Positions 1-8,547 of a stretch of 41,626 bases of DNA are shown here, piece after piece. The first letter of the stretch is position 1. Each line of letters opens with the position of its first letter. The notes under the pieces were generated by a model. The model saw only the letters and a list, made by a program, of their open reading frames with translations. It had not been told where the DNA came from and did not search any database. Source of the stretch: Candidatus Saccharimonadota bacterium (lineage in GTDB: Bacteria; Patescibacteriota; Saccharimonadia; Saccharimonadales; Saccharimonadaceae); the NCBI GenBank assembly GCA_017536895.1, contig JAFWCN010000014.1:1-41626 (forward strand). The letters are read 5' to 3'. Position numbers and translations under genes: made by a program.

Positions 1-498
1 AGCTGAAGTACCACTTACAATATCACCACTAATCCAAGTAGAGCCTGAGTTAGTAGAATAAGAATAGCCCCAGTAGCCTGGATCAAAGGCTGAGAGTGAG
101 GCTTTGTTAGAGGATAGGTTAGTGAATTTATTAGCAGTTTCTGTACCGTTTCTTCTTAGTTCTGTAAAGTTATAAGTACTACTGCCTACTGTGCTACTTA
201 GAGTATAGCCTAATGGAGAGTTGGAACCAGCTGTAACAGTAATAATGTTGCTGTCTTTATAGTCGCCTGGAGTGAGATTATCAATGGTTAATCCTGAACT
301 TGTGGCTCCAGTACCACCTGTGATAGTGATCTTTACTGTAGGATTAAAGGTGAAGGAGATGCCTTGGGCGGATTCAAAGGTCTCGGCGGAGACGTTAAGA
401 TTAAAAAACTCAATACACAAAAAACTAGCCAAACAAAACGCTGACAAAACCACGCCAAGCGTCAAGCTAATTATTCGGGTTTTTCGTTTTATAAACAT
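1..498 (-). CDS. Secreted surface protein, N-terminal part (gene runs off the window)
   Basis: The first 166 codons are open from an ATG at 498 to the window edge. The product starts MFIKRKTRIISLTLGVVLSA, a basic n-region followed by a hydrophobic stretch up to about residue 30 and a likely signal-peptidase region near NVSAETF. The mature part is rich in Thr, Ser, Gly and Asn with short beta-strand-like segments, as expected of an extracellular adhesin or S-layer-like protein. No specific domain is recognisable and the C-terminus is not in the window. The start is preceded only by a weak GAG-type ribosome site. Upstream lie a long leader hairpin and a -10 box, so the gene has its own promoter. 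Secretion is well supported; the function is unknown. Confidence 0.75.
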   Translation of the reverse strand, partial: MFIKRKTRIISLTLGVVLSAFCLASFLCIEFFNLNVSAETFESAQGISFTFNPTVKITITGGTGATSSGLTIDNLTPGDYKDSNIITVTAGSNSPLGYTLSSTVGSSTYNFTELRRNGTETANKFTNLSSNKASLSAFDPGYWGYSYSTNSGSTWISGDIVSGTSA

Positions 499-612
499 CC
501 ACATCTCTTTTTTGTCATTCCCCCTTACGGCGCCATCCTTGTAAAAGGCGTACATAAAATGGCACCGTAAGAAGTATGATAATTATTAATAAATTATCAT
601 AACCTTATTATA
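499..612 (-). promoter_or_regulatory. Promoter and structured 5' leader of the surface-protein gene
   Basis: On the minus strand a TATAAT box lies at 607-612, giving a leader of about 100 nt. It contains two hairpins: ATGATAATT (576-584) paired with AATTATCAT (592-600), and a 13-bp stem between 559-571 and 524-536 with one G-U pair (CTTACGGTGCCAT with ATGGCGCCGTAAG) enclosing about 22 nt. The leader is long for a genome in which many genes seem leaderless, so it may control expression or mRNA stability. That role is inference. Confidence 0.5.
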
Positions 613-655
613 GCTTAAGCTACCCACTTCCCGCAAGACTTGAAATAATTGCAGA

Positions 656-1870
656 TTATTGTTTAATAACTTTATTATATATATTAATAAACCTATCCAG
701 TGTCGTTTCAAAATCATGTTCTTTTGCCACCTCAAGTGATTTTTTAGCAAAGTCCTTTCGGACTTTCTCATCCGTCAAGATAGTCGTAATCGCATTTGCA
801 ATTTCAGGCACTGACCCTGGCTCGCACAAATACCCGTTTTCCTCATCAATACATACTTCCGCCACCGCTCCCTTATCCACTGCAACCAATGGTAACCCAG
901 AAGCCGCCGCTTCAATCAGCACTATTCCTTGCGTTTCAATCTCCGATGCCGTCGCAAACACCCAACCCGTCTTATATAGCTCATACAGATCATCTCCCGA
1001 AATTCGCCCAAGGAACCGAATGCTATTAATGATACCATATTTCCGTTCCAACCTTGCCTTATCTACCCCATCCCCCACAATCAAAAGTCGCGCTTCCGGC
1101 ACCTTCTCTAGCACCCTCAAGAAAGCTTCAATCACCACCCCGACTTTTTTTTCTGGGTCCACTCTTCCCACATACAAAACCGTCGGAGCATCAACCGCGA
1201 GACCATATTTCGTATAAATCTTTGGCGACACCTTTCCCGGCTTAAAACGCTTCAAATCCACCCCATTTGACACCGCCGCAATCGGCACTTCCAGTCGTTT
1301 ACCAGTATTAAAAAGCAAATTGTCAATCGCCTGCTGTGTTGGCATCGTCACAAAGTCACTTTTTCTTTGTCGATTTCTAAAATAGCTTGACAGAGCCTTG
1401 TTTACGGGTTTTTTCATAATCCCAGGTACATGAATCGGTTCCGTCAAAACTTCCGGTTGATTGTGTTCCGTCATTACAATCGGAGTTTTATGGTTTCTCG
1501 CCCATGACACTACCGCTAGCCCCACCGGATCAGACACTTGCACATGCACCACATCTGGCGAAAACTTGCTCAATATTTCATCTATTTCTTTCCCAGGAAA
1601 AAGCGATACCCGAAATCCATGTTTATAAAGTAGCTTTCTGCCACTCGGCACGTCATGTATTTGATCCGGGTACAATTTCACCTGCATCGATTTTAAATAA
1701 TGCACTTTCACTCCATCAATCGTCTTCACGTGTGGCTTACCTGTCTGCGACGGGCAAATCACTATTACCTCATGTCCTCTCTTCACTAATCCACTAGCCA
1801 AATTATGCGAGAACACCGCTACCCCGTTAATCTGAGGATAGTATACTGCTGTTGAGATTGCTATTTTCAT
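656..1870 (-). CDS. Glycosyltransferase family 4 (GT-B fold)
   Basis: The 404-residue product has a GT4/GT1-type architecture. The N-terminal Rossmann half carries the acceptor-side motif YYPQINGVAVF and a DVVHVQ strand. The C-terminal half has the nucleotide-sugar domain with VLYVGRVDPEKKV and the EX7E motif (ETQGIVLIE) near residue 315. Relatives transfer sugars from nucleotide sugars to lipids such as diacylglycerol or phosphatidylinositol, or to cell-wall glycans; the acceptor here cannot be told from sequence. No signal peptide is visible, so it probably acts at the cytoplasmic membrane face. Its ATG overlaps the TGA of the S41 protease gene as ATGA, so it is translationally coupled and has no promoter of its own. 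Confidence 0.88.
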   Translation of the reverse strand: MKIAISTAVYYPQINGVAVFSHNLASGLVKRGHEVIVICPSQTGKPHVKTIDGVKVHYLKSMQVKLYPDQIHDVPSGRKLLYKHGFRVSLFPGKEIDEILSKFSPDVVHVQVSDPVGLAVVSWARNHKTPIVMTEHNQPEVLTEPIHVPGIMKKPVNKALSSYFRNRQRKSDFVTMPTQQAIDNLLFNTGKRLEVPIAAVSNGVDLKRFKPGKVSPKIYTKYGLAVDAPTVLYVGRVDPEKKVGVVIEAFLRVLEKVPEARLLIVGDGVDKARLERKYGIINSIRFLGRISGDDLYELYKTGWVFATASEIETQGIVLIEAAASGLPLVAVDKGAVAEVCIDEENGYLCEPGSVPEIANAITTILTDEKVRKDFAKKSLEVAKEHDFETTLDRFINIYNKVIKQ

Positions 1871-3072
1871 AGTTTTTTCGCTTTATCAAGTTGCGGATCT
1901 TTCATCGCATTAATATCTTCAAAAGTTCGCTCCACTTCTACATCTGGCACAATTCCCTCACCACTAATCGAACGATCTTTTGGTGTATACCATGATGCTG
2001 TCGTCACTTTAAGCTTAGTTCCACCCGACAAATCAAACAGTTGTTGTACCACGCCTTTGCCATAGGTTTTTTCGCCCACCACCGTTGCCTTACCATAGTC
2101 CTGTAAAGCTCCTGCCACAATTTCTGAGGCTGAAGCTGTCGTACCATTCACCAGTACAATCGTCTTCATATCCTTCAGGGCGGCTTTGCCCGAACTAGTT
2201 TTTTCTTCCATGTCACCATAGTGCTTAGATTTTTGTTTCAAAATTACATCCCCATCTATCCAAAGCGCCAACAAATCCTTCGCCGCCGCCACATAACCAC
2301 CACCATTACCACGCAAATCTAGAATAACTTTTTCTATTCCTTTATCTTTAAATTTCGCCGCAAAATTCTGCACCATTGTCCCGGTATCATTATCAAATCG
2401 CGTCACCGTAATAATAGCAGTTTTCCCATCATAATCAACATACGCCGATACATTATTGATTTCCTCGCGTGTGAGCTTAAAGGTTTTCTCCTCACCGTCT
2501 CGCACAATCGTCACCTCAACCTCAGTGCCAGGTTCTCCTCGCACCCTCTTGGCAATCTCCTCACTCTCTAAGCTATACACCTCTTCGCCGTTGACTTTGT
2601 ATAAAATATCACCCGCTAATATTCCCGCTCTTCTCGCTGGGTTATCTGGCAAAGTCCGAAGAACTCTCACATACCCGTCACGAAGTCCCATCTCTACACC
2701 AATTCCCGCCCCTACATTTCCATGCAAATCGTCTGTAAAATCCGCCGCCTCTTTTGCGTTCATATATACTGTATATTTATCGCCAAGCGCATCCGTCAGC
2801 CCCTTCTTCGCGCCATCAATCACTGCATCTTTTGAAATATCGCCATCGTAAGATGAAGCTAGCTTGTCATAAACTTCATCTAGAGCCGACCAGTCAACAT
2901 CCGATTGATAAGCGCCAATTCCAAGATATGGACCATATCCGCCAAACCAGCTCTTCCAATTCGCCCCAATTACCACGCCAATCAAAGCCAACACCGCACC
3001 AATAATAATTGCGTTTCCTAGGCTAACTTTTCGTTCTTTCCACTCTTTGTTTTCTTCATGGTCCGTATTCAT
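1867..3072 (-). CDS. S41 family C-terminal processing peptidase (CtpA/Prc type)
   Basis: This is a serine protease with one N-terminal membrane anchor (AIIIGAVLALIGVVIGANW), a PDZ domain (VRVLRTLPDNPARRAGILAGD) and an S41 catalytic domain. The Ser is in GTTASASEIVAG and the Lys about 25 residues later in GEKTYGKGVVQQ, forming the family's Ser-Lys dyad. Such enzymes trim exported proteins or control cell-wall hydrolases outside the membrane. The frame stays open up to a TTG at 3126 and an ATG at 3120, but those starts lie inside a terminator hairpin. I prefer the ATG at 3072 (MNTDHEEN, 401 aa), which has TAATAT at 3080-3085 and TTGATT at 3103-3108 with a 17-nt spacer, implying a leaderless mRNA. 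It is coupled to the downstream glycosyltransferase gene. Confidence 0.88.
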   Translation of the reverse strand: MNTDHEENKEWKERKVSLGNAIIIGAVLALIGVVIGANWKSWFGGYGPYLGIGAYQSDVDWSALDEVYDKLASSYDGDISKDAVIDGAKKGLTDALGDKYTVYMNAKEAADFTDDLHGNVGAGIGVEMGLRDGYVRVLRTLPDNPARRAGILAGDILYKVNGEEVYSLESEEIAKRVRGEPGTEVEVTIVRDGEEKTFKLTREEINNVSAYVDYDGKTAIITVTRFDNDTGTMVQNFAAKFKDKGIEKVILDLRGNGGGYVAAAKDLLALWIDGDVILKQKSKHYGDMEEKTSSGKAALKDMKTIVLVNGTTASASEIVAGALQDYGKATVVGEKTYGKGVVQQLFDLSGGTKLKVTTASWYTPKDRSISGEGIVPDVEVERTFEDINAMKDPQLDKAKKL

Positions 3073-3102
3073 CTCTAATATATTATCATAATCATATTCA
3101 AA

Positions 3103-3133
3103 AATCAACTTGGAATTCATTTCCAAGTTGATT
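3103..3133 (-). terminator. Terminator after the CHAP hydrolase gene, overlapping the next promoter
   Basis: A perfect 13-bp stem, AATCAACTTGGAA with TTCCAAGTTGATT, closes a 5-nt loop and is followed on the minus strand by TTTTTG. It lies about 40 nt after the stop of the CHAP hydrolase gene. Its 3' arm supplies the -35 hexamer TTGATT of the S41 protease promoter. Confidence 0.75.
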
Positions 3134-3170
3134 CTCTGACTAGTTTTTCTTAACTTATCTTCAGCTTAAA

Positions 3171-4313
3171 CTAATTAAAATGTAGAAATCTCACGCCAGC
3201 CGAACCTACACCAGTCCTAGAACAATAATCACCAATATAGCAACCAATCGACGGCCAGTTCACGTTATACTCAGAAATATTAATCGAACCATCAGCATTT
3301 ACACTTTCTACCCACGCCACATGCCCATAAGGACCACTTTTCCAAATCGCAATCGTATATGGCGCCGGACTTGAGTCTACATAGGAATAGATTCCACTAC
3401 CCGGTACATAACGTCCTGCTCCATTTTCATAGGAATAGGCATTGCCACCCCAGTTATTCGTAATGCCCCATTTTTCCTTCGCTTTCCAGCTTGCATAACT
3501 CGTACACTGACAGACTGCACCACCATAAGCGCTGTATTGAACGTTGTCCTGCGGACAATTACCAGCATATGGATAAGTGTTGCTCGTGCCAGCCCAACGA
3601 TTACCATTACCTGAAGTATTAGATGGTGGTGTCCAAGCCAAAGCCTGGAATTGCTTTTCCCAGTAAGCTGCTACCGCCGAAGCATCGTCTGCGTTCTTTT
3701 CGTATTTGTCCTTCAAACCCCTCTGATCCTCTTGCTTCGAGGCTAGTAGTGACCTGCTAGATTCATTTTCCTTCAATTTTGCTTCAACTTCTTCTTTTTC
3801 CTTATTAAGTTGTTCCTTTGCTGCTTTCACTTTATCACTCGCAGCCGCAATTTCCTGTTTCACTACCTCATCACGTGCTGCCTTCTCGGCAAGGTCCGAA
3901 ATGGAAGTTGCTCCAGCCAGTACCCTAATCGGCTCCGCATCTGATTCAAAATGCATATTAACCAATAATTCAGCCAATGCCGATTGTTCATCTTCTAGTT
4001 TCTGCTCTGTTTTCTCAATTTCTTTATTAAGTCTATTTACTTGTGCTTCATTTTCCGCAATTGCATTGTTCAAACTACTAATTTCATCGTTCAATTGTTC
4101 AATAATTGCGCCTATCGAATCAGCCTTCTTTGTATAACTCGCCGCTGCACTCTGATTATCCTGCATATTTTTCTTTGCTTCTTCACACTTCGTATCCCCC
4201 TCTTTACATATATAAGCCTCCGCCGTTGAATTTAGCATAGCAACACCAAGCCCTATTATCGCTAATAAAACAGCACTGTATATTTTTAAATGTTTGTTTC
4301 TAAGTATTACCAT
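3171..4313 (-). CDS. Secreted coiled-coil CHAP-domain peptidoglycan hydrolase (PcsB/CwlO-like)
   Basis: The 380-residue product has a signal peptide (about 1-33), a long Glu/Lys/Ala/Gln-rich coiled coil (about 45-225) and a C-terminal CHAP amidase/endopeptidase domain (about 250-380). The domain shows the catalytic Cys in CQCTSYASW, the His in GPYGHVAWVE and a conserved SEYN. This is the PcsB/CwlO/RipC layout, in which the coiled coil is held inactive and released by FtsEX to split septal peptidoglycan. The gene lies 19 nt after ftsX, which supports that partnership, yet has its own -10 box TATAAT (4320-4325) six nt before ATG and no Shine-Dalgarno, so a leaderless transcript is likely. Extra cysteines in the CHAP domain may form disulfides. 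Confidence 0.88.
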   Translation of the reverse strand: MVILRNKHLKIYSAVLLAIIGLGVAMLNSTAEAYICKEGDTKCEEAKKNMQDNQSAAASYTKKADSIGAIIEQLNDEISSLNNAIAENEAQVNRLNKEIEKTEQKLEDEQSALAELLVNMHFESDAEPIRVLAGATSISDLAEKAARDEVVKQEIAAASDKVKAAKEQLNKEKEEVEAKLKENESSRSLLASKQEDQRGLKDKYEKNADDASAVAAYWEKQFQALAWTPPSNTSGNGNRWAGTSNTYPYAGNCPQDNVQYSAYGGAVCQCTSYASWKAKEKWGITNNWGGNAYSYENGAGRYVPGSGIYSYVDSSPAPYTIAIWKSGPYGHVAWVESVNADGSINISEYNVNWPSIGCYIGDYCSRTGVGSAGVRFLHFN

Positions 4314-4332
4314 AAACTTATTATATCACGGT

Positions 4333-5358
4333 TTAAGCTTTGTGTAAATATTTCGACACTGCAAGCCACGACGATATTCGACCAATCACAATTCCAAGCC
4401 CAATAAACACCAAGAATACCAATATTAACTTATTTGAATCAAGTACATTATTAATTACACTCACATCAATGCCATACGACGCCAACTTCGGAGACATAAC
4501 CTTAAATCCGATAAACGAAAGTATCCCCGCTACGATTCCCGCAATTACACCACAAATCTCCGCCTCAATCAAAAACGGCCCGCGAATAAAGCTCTTATCC
4601 GCCCCCACGAGTTTCATCATATAGATTTCTTCTCGTCTTGAGAAAATCGCCATCCGAATCGTGGAGAAAATAATCAGTATTGATATCACGAGAAATACCG
4701 CCGCAAGTATCACGCCACCCGTCCGCGCAATTCTCGCCCAAGAGTTGATTGTTGCGATCTCCGCCCTATTCACATCATAAGTCGGCGCCTTATCCTTGTC
4801 GGTATAATTCCTAAATAATTCCGAATTATCAACCCTGTCTCTAATACTATCCAAATTATCTACATCGTATACTTTAATTCGCATTGTCGCTTGCATTTTT
4901 GCAATCATCATCTTCGTCATTTCGTCGTCCAAAATATTGATAATATCATCGCTCTCACTATTCTCCTCCAAGAATTTCGCATATTCTTCCTCCGAAGTCG
5001 AAGTCTCTACGCTCTTCACATTACTATCTGATTGCATATCAGCTGCTAACTCATCTAACTTCTCCTGCGTAGTGTTTGGCTTAAAATAAATCGTAATATC
5101 GATTTTATCCTTCATCAAATCCGCCGTTGAAGTCAAAATCACGCTTGCCACCACAGTTACAAACAAAATAATCAAAGTAATCGCCATCACCACCGTCGCT
5201 GCAGTAGAAAGCCAAATATTTCGCCCAAACCCCTTCGTACCATATTTCACAATTCGCGCCTTTTCACGCACCTTATGACGACCACGCGTTTTCTGCATCG
5301 TTTTCAGGCTCTTTTTTGAAACACTTTTTAGTTTCTTTTGTTTTTCTGCTTTGGTCAT
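4333..5358 (-). CDS. ftsX: Cell-division ABC transporter permease FtsX
   Basis: The 341-residue product has an FtsX layout: a basic cytoplasmic N-terminus (about 45 residues, many Lys/Arg), a first membrane helix at about 53-77, a large extracellular loop rich in Asp/Glu/Ser, then three membrane helices near 216-240, 268-288 and 312-335. Together with FtsE it forms the divisome complex that transmits ATP hydrolysis through the outer loop to a cell-wall hydrolase. Its start is 1 nt after the ftsE stop, so the two are cotranscribed and probably translationally coupled. The CHAP hydrolase encoded next is the probable target. Confidence 0.93.
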   Translation of the reverse strand: MTKAEKQKKLKSVSKKSLKTMQKTRGRHKVREKARIVKYGTKGFGRNIWLSTAATVVMAITLIILFVTVVASVILTSTADLMKDKIDITIYFKPNTTQEKLDELAADMQSDSNVKSVETSTSEEEYAKFLEENSESDDIINILDDEMTKMMIAKMQATMRIKVYDVDNLDSIRDRVDNSELFRNYTDKDKAPTYDVNRAEIATINSWARIARTGGVILAAVFLVISILIIFSTIRMAIFSRREEIYMMKLVGADKSFIRGPFLIEAEICGVIAGIVAGILSFIGFKVMSPKLASYGIDVSVINNVLDSNKLILVFLVFIGLGIVIGRISSWLAVSKYLHKA

Positions 5359-5359
5359 T

Positions 5360-6121
5360 TTATTGTATCACCCTCCTCCTAGGTTTCAATGCGTGTCCCG
5401 GCGTTTGCACGCGTCGTGCTGGCTCCGGCTTTCCATCCAGTTTATAAATACCGCCGTCTTTCTGATCGCTAATAATTCGACCATTTTTCATCGTAATCAC
5501 GCGTTTTTGTAGATTATTCACAATGTTCTCGTTGTGCGTCGTCACAAGAATAGTTGTGCCAAAATCATTAATCTTTTTCAGTAAATCAATAATCTCTTTC
5601 GTAGTTAATTTATCCAAGTTTGCTGTTGGCTCATCCGCAATTAGGATCTTCGGTTGCCTTGCTACACTTCTTGCAATCGATACTCGTTGCTGCTGTCCAC
5701 CCGACAACTGATGTGGGAATTTCTTCGCTTGATCAGAAAGGTCAACTAGCTCTAGTACCTTTGGCACCGTTTTTCGAATTTCTTTATTACTCATTCCGGC
5801 AATTTCAAGCGCAAAGGCCACATTTTCGTATACAGTCCTACGTGGCAATAGTTTAAAGTCCTGGAAGACTACCCCAAGACGTCGTCGATAACCCGGAATA
5901 TGGCGTTTCTTTACATAATCAAGGTCAATCCCACCAATAATAATCTTACCAGAATCTGGACTCTCCTCCTTCGTAATCATTTTCATCAAGGTAGATTTAC
6001 CAGCACCCGATTTTCCTACCAAAAAAGCAAATTCATTAGGTTCAATATGAAGCGACACCGAATCAAGGGCCGGCTCAGTATCACCCGGATATTTCTTCGT
6101 AACCGAATCTAAAAGTATCAT
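5360..6121 (-). CDS. ftsE: Cell-division ABC transporter ATPase FtsE
   Basis: The 253-residue ATPase has Walker A GKSGAGKST, the Q-loop VVFQDFKLLP, signature LSGGQQQR, Walker B ILIADEPTANLD and the switch His in TTHN. YRRRLGVVFQDFKLLP followed by TVYENVAFALE is typical of FtsE. It extends about 25 residues beyond the usual ATPase core with a basic tail (RRVQTPGHALKPRRRVIQ). It powers FtsX at the septum. A TAATAT box (6128-6133) ends six nt before ATG; the intervening GGGGGT is too close to act as a normal ribosome site, so leaderless initiation is likely. Confidence 0.94.
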   Translation of the reverse strand: MILLDSVTKKYPGDTEPALDSVSLHIEPNEFAFLVGKSGAGKSTLMKMITKEESPDSGKIIIGGIDLDYVKKRHIPGYRRRLGVVFQDFKLLPRRTVYENVAFALEIAGMSNKEIRKTVPKVLELVDLSDQAKKFPHQLSGGQQQRVSIARSVARQPKILIADEPTANLDKLTTKEIIDLLKKINDFGTTILVTTHNENIVNNLQKRVITMKNGRIISDQKDGGIYKLDGKPEPARRVQTPGHALKPRRRVIQ

Positions 6122-6158
6122 ACCCCCATATTAACATAAGTATTAAAAGAATTCAAAC

Positions 6159-8546
6159 TTATTTTTCAATATGGAATGTAATATTTCTAGTCTTCTGGCC
6201 TTCAGCCTGATAAATCGTGCCTGGACGGATCATCGCGTCTGGATATTTTTTCTGAACATCCTTCAATGCCTCCGCATAATTTTTATCCGTCGTCACAGTC
6301 AAATCTTCAGTTTTACGATTTTTCACGTTAATCTGTTTTTTATGCGACATTTGTGTCAAAACCTTGTCAAGGTCAATTTCAAATCCTGCCGCATACGGAG
6401 CTAATTTAAACTCATTTCTCACCGAATTCTTAAATTCACCCACCACGCCAACACACTCACCATTAACTTTAATCTCTGCTGACCTCTTTGCTTCAAACGG
6501 CTTAGCCTCCGCGGACTTATTGCTCTTTAGCGGTACATAATCTGCCACGACATTCAATTCTTCAAGCAATTTTGCCACGTATTTTTTTGCTTTGTAATAT
6601 GCCGTTTCATTATTTTTCCTCTCGGCTACCACGAAGCCCAGAGACTTCTTTTCTACCGGTACTTTTTCATCCGTAAAACCAAGCTCTTTTCGATAAACCG
6701 TATTCATTTCATAAATCGCAAATTTGTCTACTGGCAATTTCTCGTTCATGTAAGCCTTATCAAGTAAACTCGGTACAATAGACTGTCGAACCAATTGTAA
6801 GTCCGGCGAAATCGAATTCACAATCCTGTAAGAATTCTTTATATCTAACCCGGCTTTCTTCAACAATTGCTCACTTACGAAACTATAAGTAAGAAGTTCG
6901 TTTGCCCCATATCTTGCCATCCAATCACGGATGATTCGCTTCATTTCAAACATCTTATTTTTTTCAGCAGTATAATGTGGCGGCAATACGGGCTCAATAT
7001 TATCATATCCAAGCAAGCGCCCGACCTCCTCTATGATGTCTTCTGGGATATGAATATCCGTTCGCCACTCCGGTACGGTAACAGTTAACCCATTACCATC
7101 ATTATTTATCTGAAATCCTACGTTCCCTAATGTCTTTGTGATTAATTCGGTAGAATAATTTGTTCCGAGCAAGTCGTTTATCTCATTTGTTGTAATTTTT
7201 ACAACGATTTGTTTTTCAGGGTTTGGATATTCATCTACCATGCCAGCTACTTTGAAACCATCTGACAACATCTCTGCACATTTCTCAGCCACCGTCATCG
7301 TTTGATATGGCGGCTGCCCTTTCGTATAACGTGTAATTGCCTCCGAGAAAATTCCATGCGCCATCTGGGTTTTCCTGAGATTATAAAGCGAGAAAGTCGC
7401 CACTTCAAGCAAAATGTTGCGCGTGTTTTCATCAATCATTGTTGATTTGCCACCTTTAGCTCCGGCAAGACCCACTGGTACATCGTTTGACGTAATTACG
7501 ATATCGTTTTCATTTAACACTACTTCTGTATCATCAAGTAGCACCAACTCTTCGCCCTTCTTTGCTAGCCGGACCGTCAAAACTGCTTTGTCAGTTTTCC
7601 CAACTTTTACAAACTTATCATAATCGTACGCATGTAAAGGTTGTCCAGTAAGTAACATAAGATAGTTCGTCGCATCAACAATCGGACTAATAGGCTTCAT
7701 TCCGGATTTCGCAAGCACCGTATCGATATAGGTCAAGTATTTCTTCTTGATTTCACCATGCTTCTCCATCACCACCACCGTCAGTCTCGGACAAATTGTG
7801 TTGTCAGAGATAGTAATGGTTGGCAAAAGTTTGGAATACACTTTTTGAGGGCTTTCGGAGGTTACGACCGCTCGCCGAAGGCGTAGCGTAGCGTCGAATG
7901 AGGGCGCTTCGCCCGTGACGACGGGCCGAAGCGACCCGTCCCTCAAAAAGTCGTATTCAAACTTTTGCCCCAAAATTCCACTAACTTCTCTGGCAAACCC
8001 AATCATTCCGAAACAGTCCGGTCGATGCGTCAAGGATTTGTTTTCGATATCAAGAATCTTATCATTTAACTCAAATACATCCGCGAGCAAATCTCCCGCT
8101 TTCGCCATTTCCGGATCAATTTCAATAATTCCTTCATGGTCCTCACCAATATCTAGCTCGTCTGCCGCCGCCAACATCCCATGCGAATCATATTTACCGA
8201 GCATCTTACGAGTACCAATCACAAACGGTGCATCTTCATGTACCGACGCTGGCACCACCGCTCCAGGTGCAATCCACGCCGCCAACATCCCCTCATGTAC
8301 ATTCGGCGCCCCACACATCACCTGTACTAGTTCATCACGACCACAGTCAATCATACATTTAGTCAAATGTGTATCCGGTATTTTCTCGGCTTCAACCACT
8401 TTTACTACATAAATCTTGTCGTATTTATGCGTCTCGTCTATTACGTCTTCAACTTCTACTAGTCTCGCGCCGATTAATCTCACCAATTCATCGTCCGAAA
8501 CTTTAATGTCTACAAATTTTCTTAACCAATTTAGTGAAATTCTCAT
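6159..8546 (-). CDS. pheT: Phenylalanyl-tRNA synthetase beta subunit, with in-frame palindromic insert
   Basis: The 795-residue subunit runs from MRISLNWLRKFVDI through the tRNA-binding EMAP-like domain (about 40-150), the B3/B4 editing domain, the B5 domain (VVKITTNEINDLLGTNY), the catalytic-like core (RRxIxDxxxxxGxxELLTYSF type) and the C-terminal anticodon-binding FDX-ACB domain ending in NITFHIEK. It pairs with PheS as an alpha2beta2 enzyme charging tRNA-Phe. It starts 1 nt after the pheS stop. In the linker between the tRNA-binding and B3/B4 domains (about residues 193-241) the gene carries an imperfect palindrome of about 148 nt that is translated in frame as an Arg/Ser-rich segment. 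No frameshift is seen, so the enzyme should be functional. Confidence 0.95.
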   Translation of the reverse strand: MRISLNWLRKFVDIKVSDDELVRLIGARLVEVEDVIDETHKYDKIYVVKVVEAEKIPDTHLTKCMIDCGRDELVQVMCGAPNVHEGMLAAWIAPGAVVPASVHEDAPFVIGTRKMLGKYDSHGMLAAADELDIGEDHEGIIEIDPEMAKAGDLLADVFELNDKILDIENKSLTHRPDCFGMIGFAREVSGILGQKFEYDFLRDGSLRPVVTGEAPSFDATLRLRRAVVTSESPQKVYSKLLPTITISDNTICPRLTVVVMEKHGEIKKKYLTYIDTVLAKSGMKPISPIVDATNYLMLLTGQPLHAYDYDKFVKVGKTDKAVLTVRLAKKGEELVLLDDTEVVLNENDIVITSNDVPVGLAGAKGGKSTMIDENTRNILLEVATFSLYNLRKTQMAHGIFSEAITRYTKGQPPYQTMTVAEKCAEMLSDGFKVAGMVDEYPNPEKQIVVKITTNEINDLLGTNYSTELITKTLGNVGFQINNDGNGLTVTVPEWRTDIHIPEDIIEEVGRLLGYDNIEPVLPPHYTAEKNKMFEMKRIIRDWMARYGANELLTYSFVSEQLLKKAGLDIKNSYRIVNSISPDLQLVRQSIVPSLLDKAYMNEKLPVDKFAIYEMNTVYRKELGFTDEKVPVEKKSLGFVVAERKNNETAYYKAKKYVAKLLEELNVVADYVPLKSNKSAEAKPFEAKRSAEIKVNGECVGVVGEFKNSVRNEFKLAPYAAGFEIDLDKVLTQMSHKKQINVKNRKTEDLTVTTDKNYAEALKDVQKKYPDAMIRPGTIYQAEGQKTRNITFHIEK
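7822..7969. repeat. Palindromic insert inside pheT
   Basis: Two 30-nt arms, 7822-7851 and 7940-7969, are inverted copies (GGCAAAAGTTTGGAATACAC on the left against GGCAAAAGTTTGAATACGAC on the right, both continuing as TTTTTGAGGG). The GC-rich centre holds smaller hairpins, such as CGC-T-CGCC-GAA-GGCG-TA-GCG and GGGCG-CTT-CGCCC. The outer arms encode host protein sequence. It is richer in GC than the surrounding gene and falls in a linker between domains. Confidence 0.8.
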
Positions 8547-8547
8547 T

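Noticed and set aside
586-771. 61-residue ORF at the end of the glycosyltransferase gene
   Set aside because: It overlaps the well-supported glycosyltransferase in another frame and has no ribosome site.
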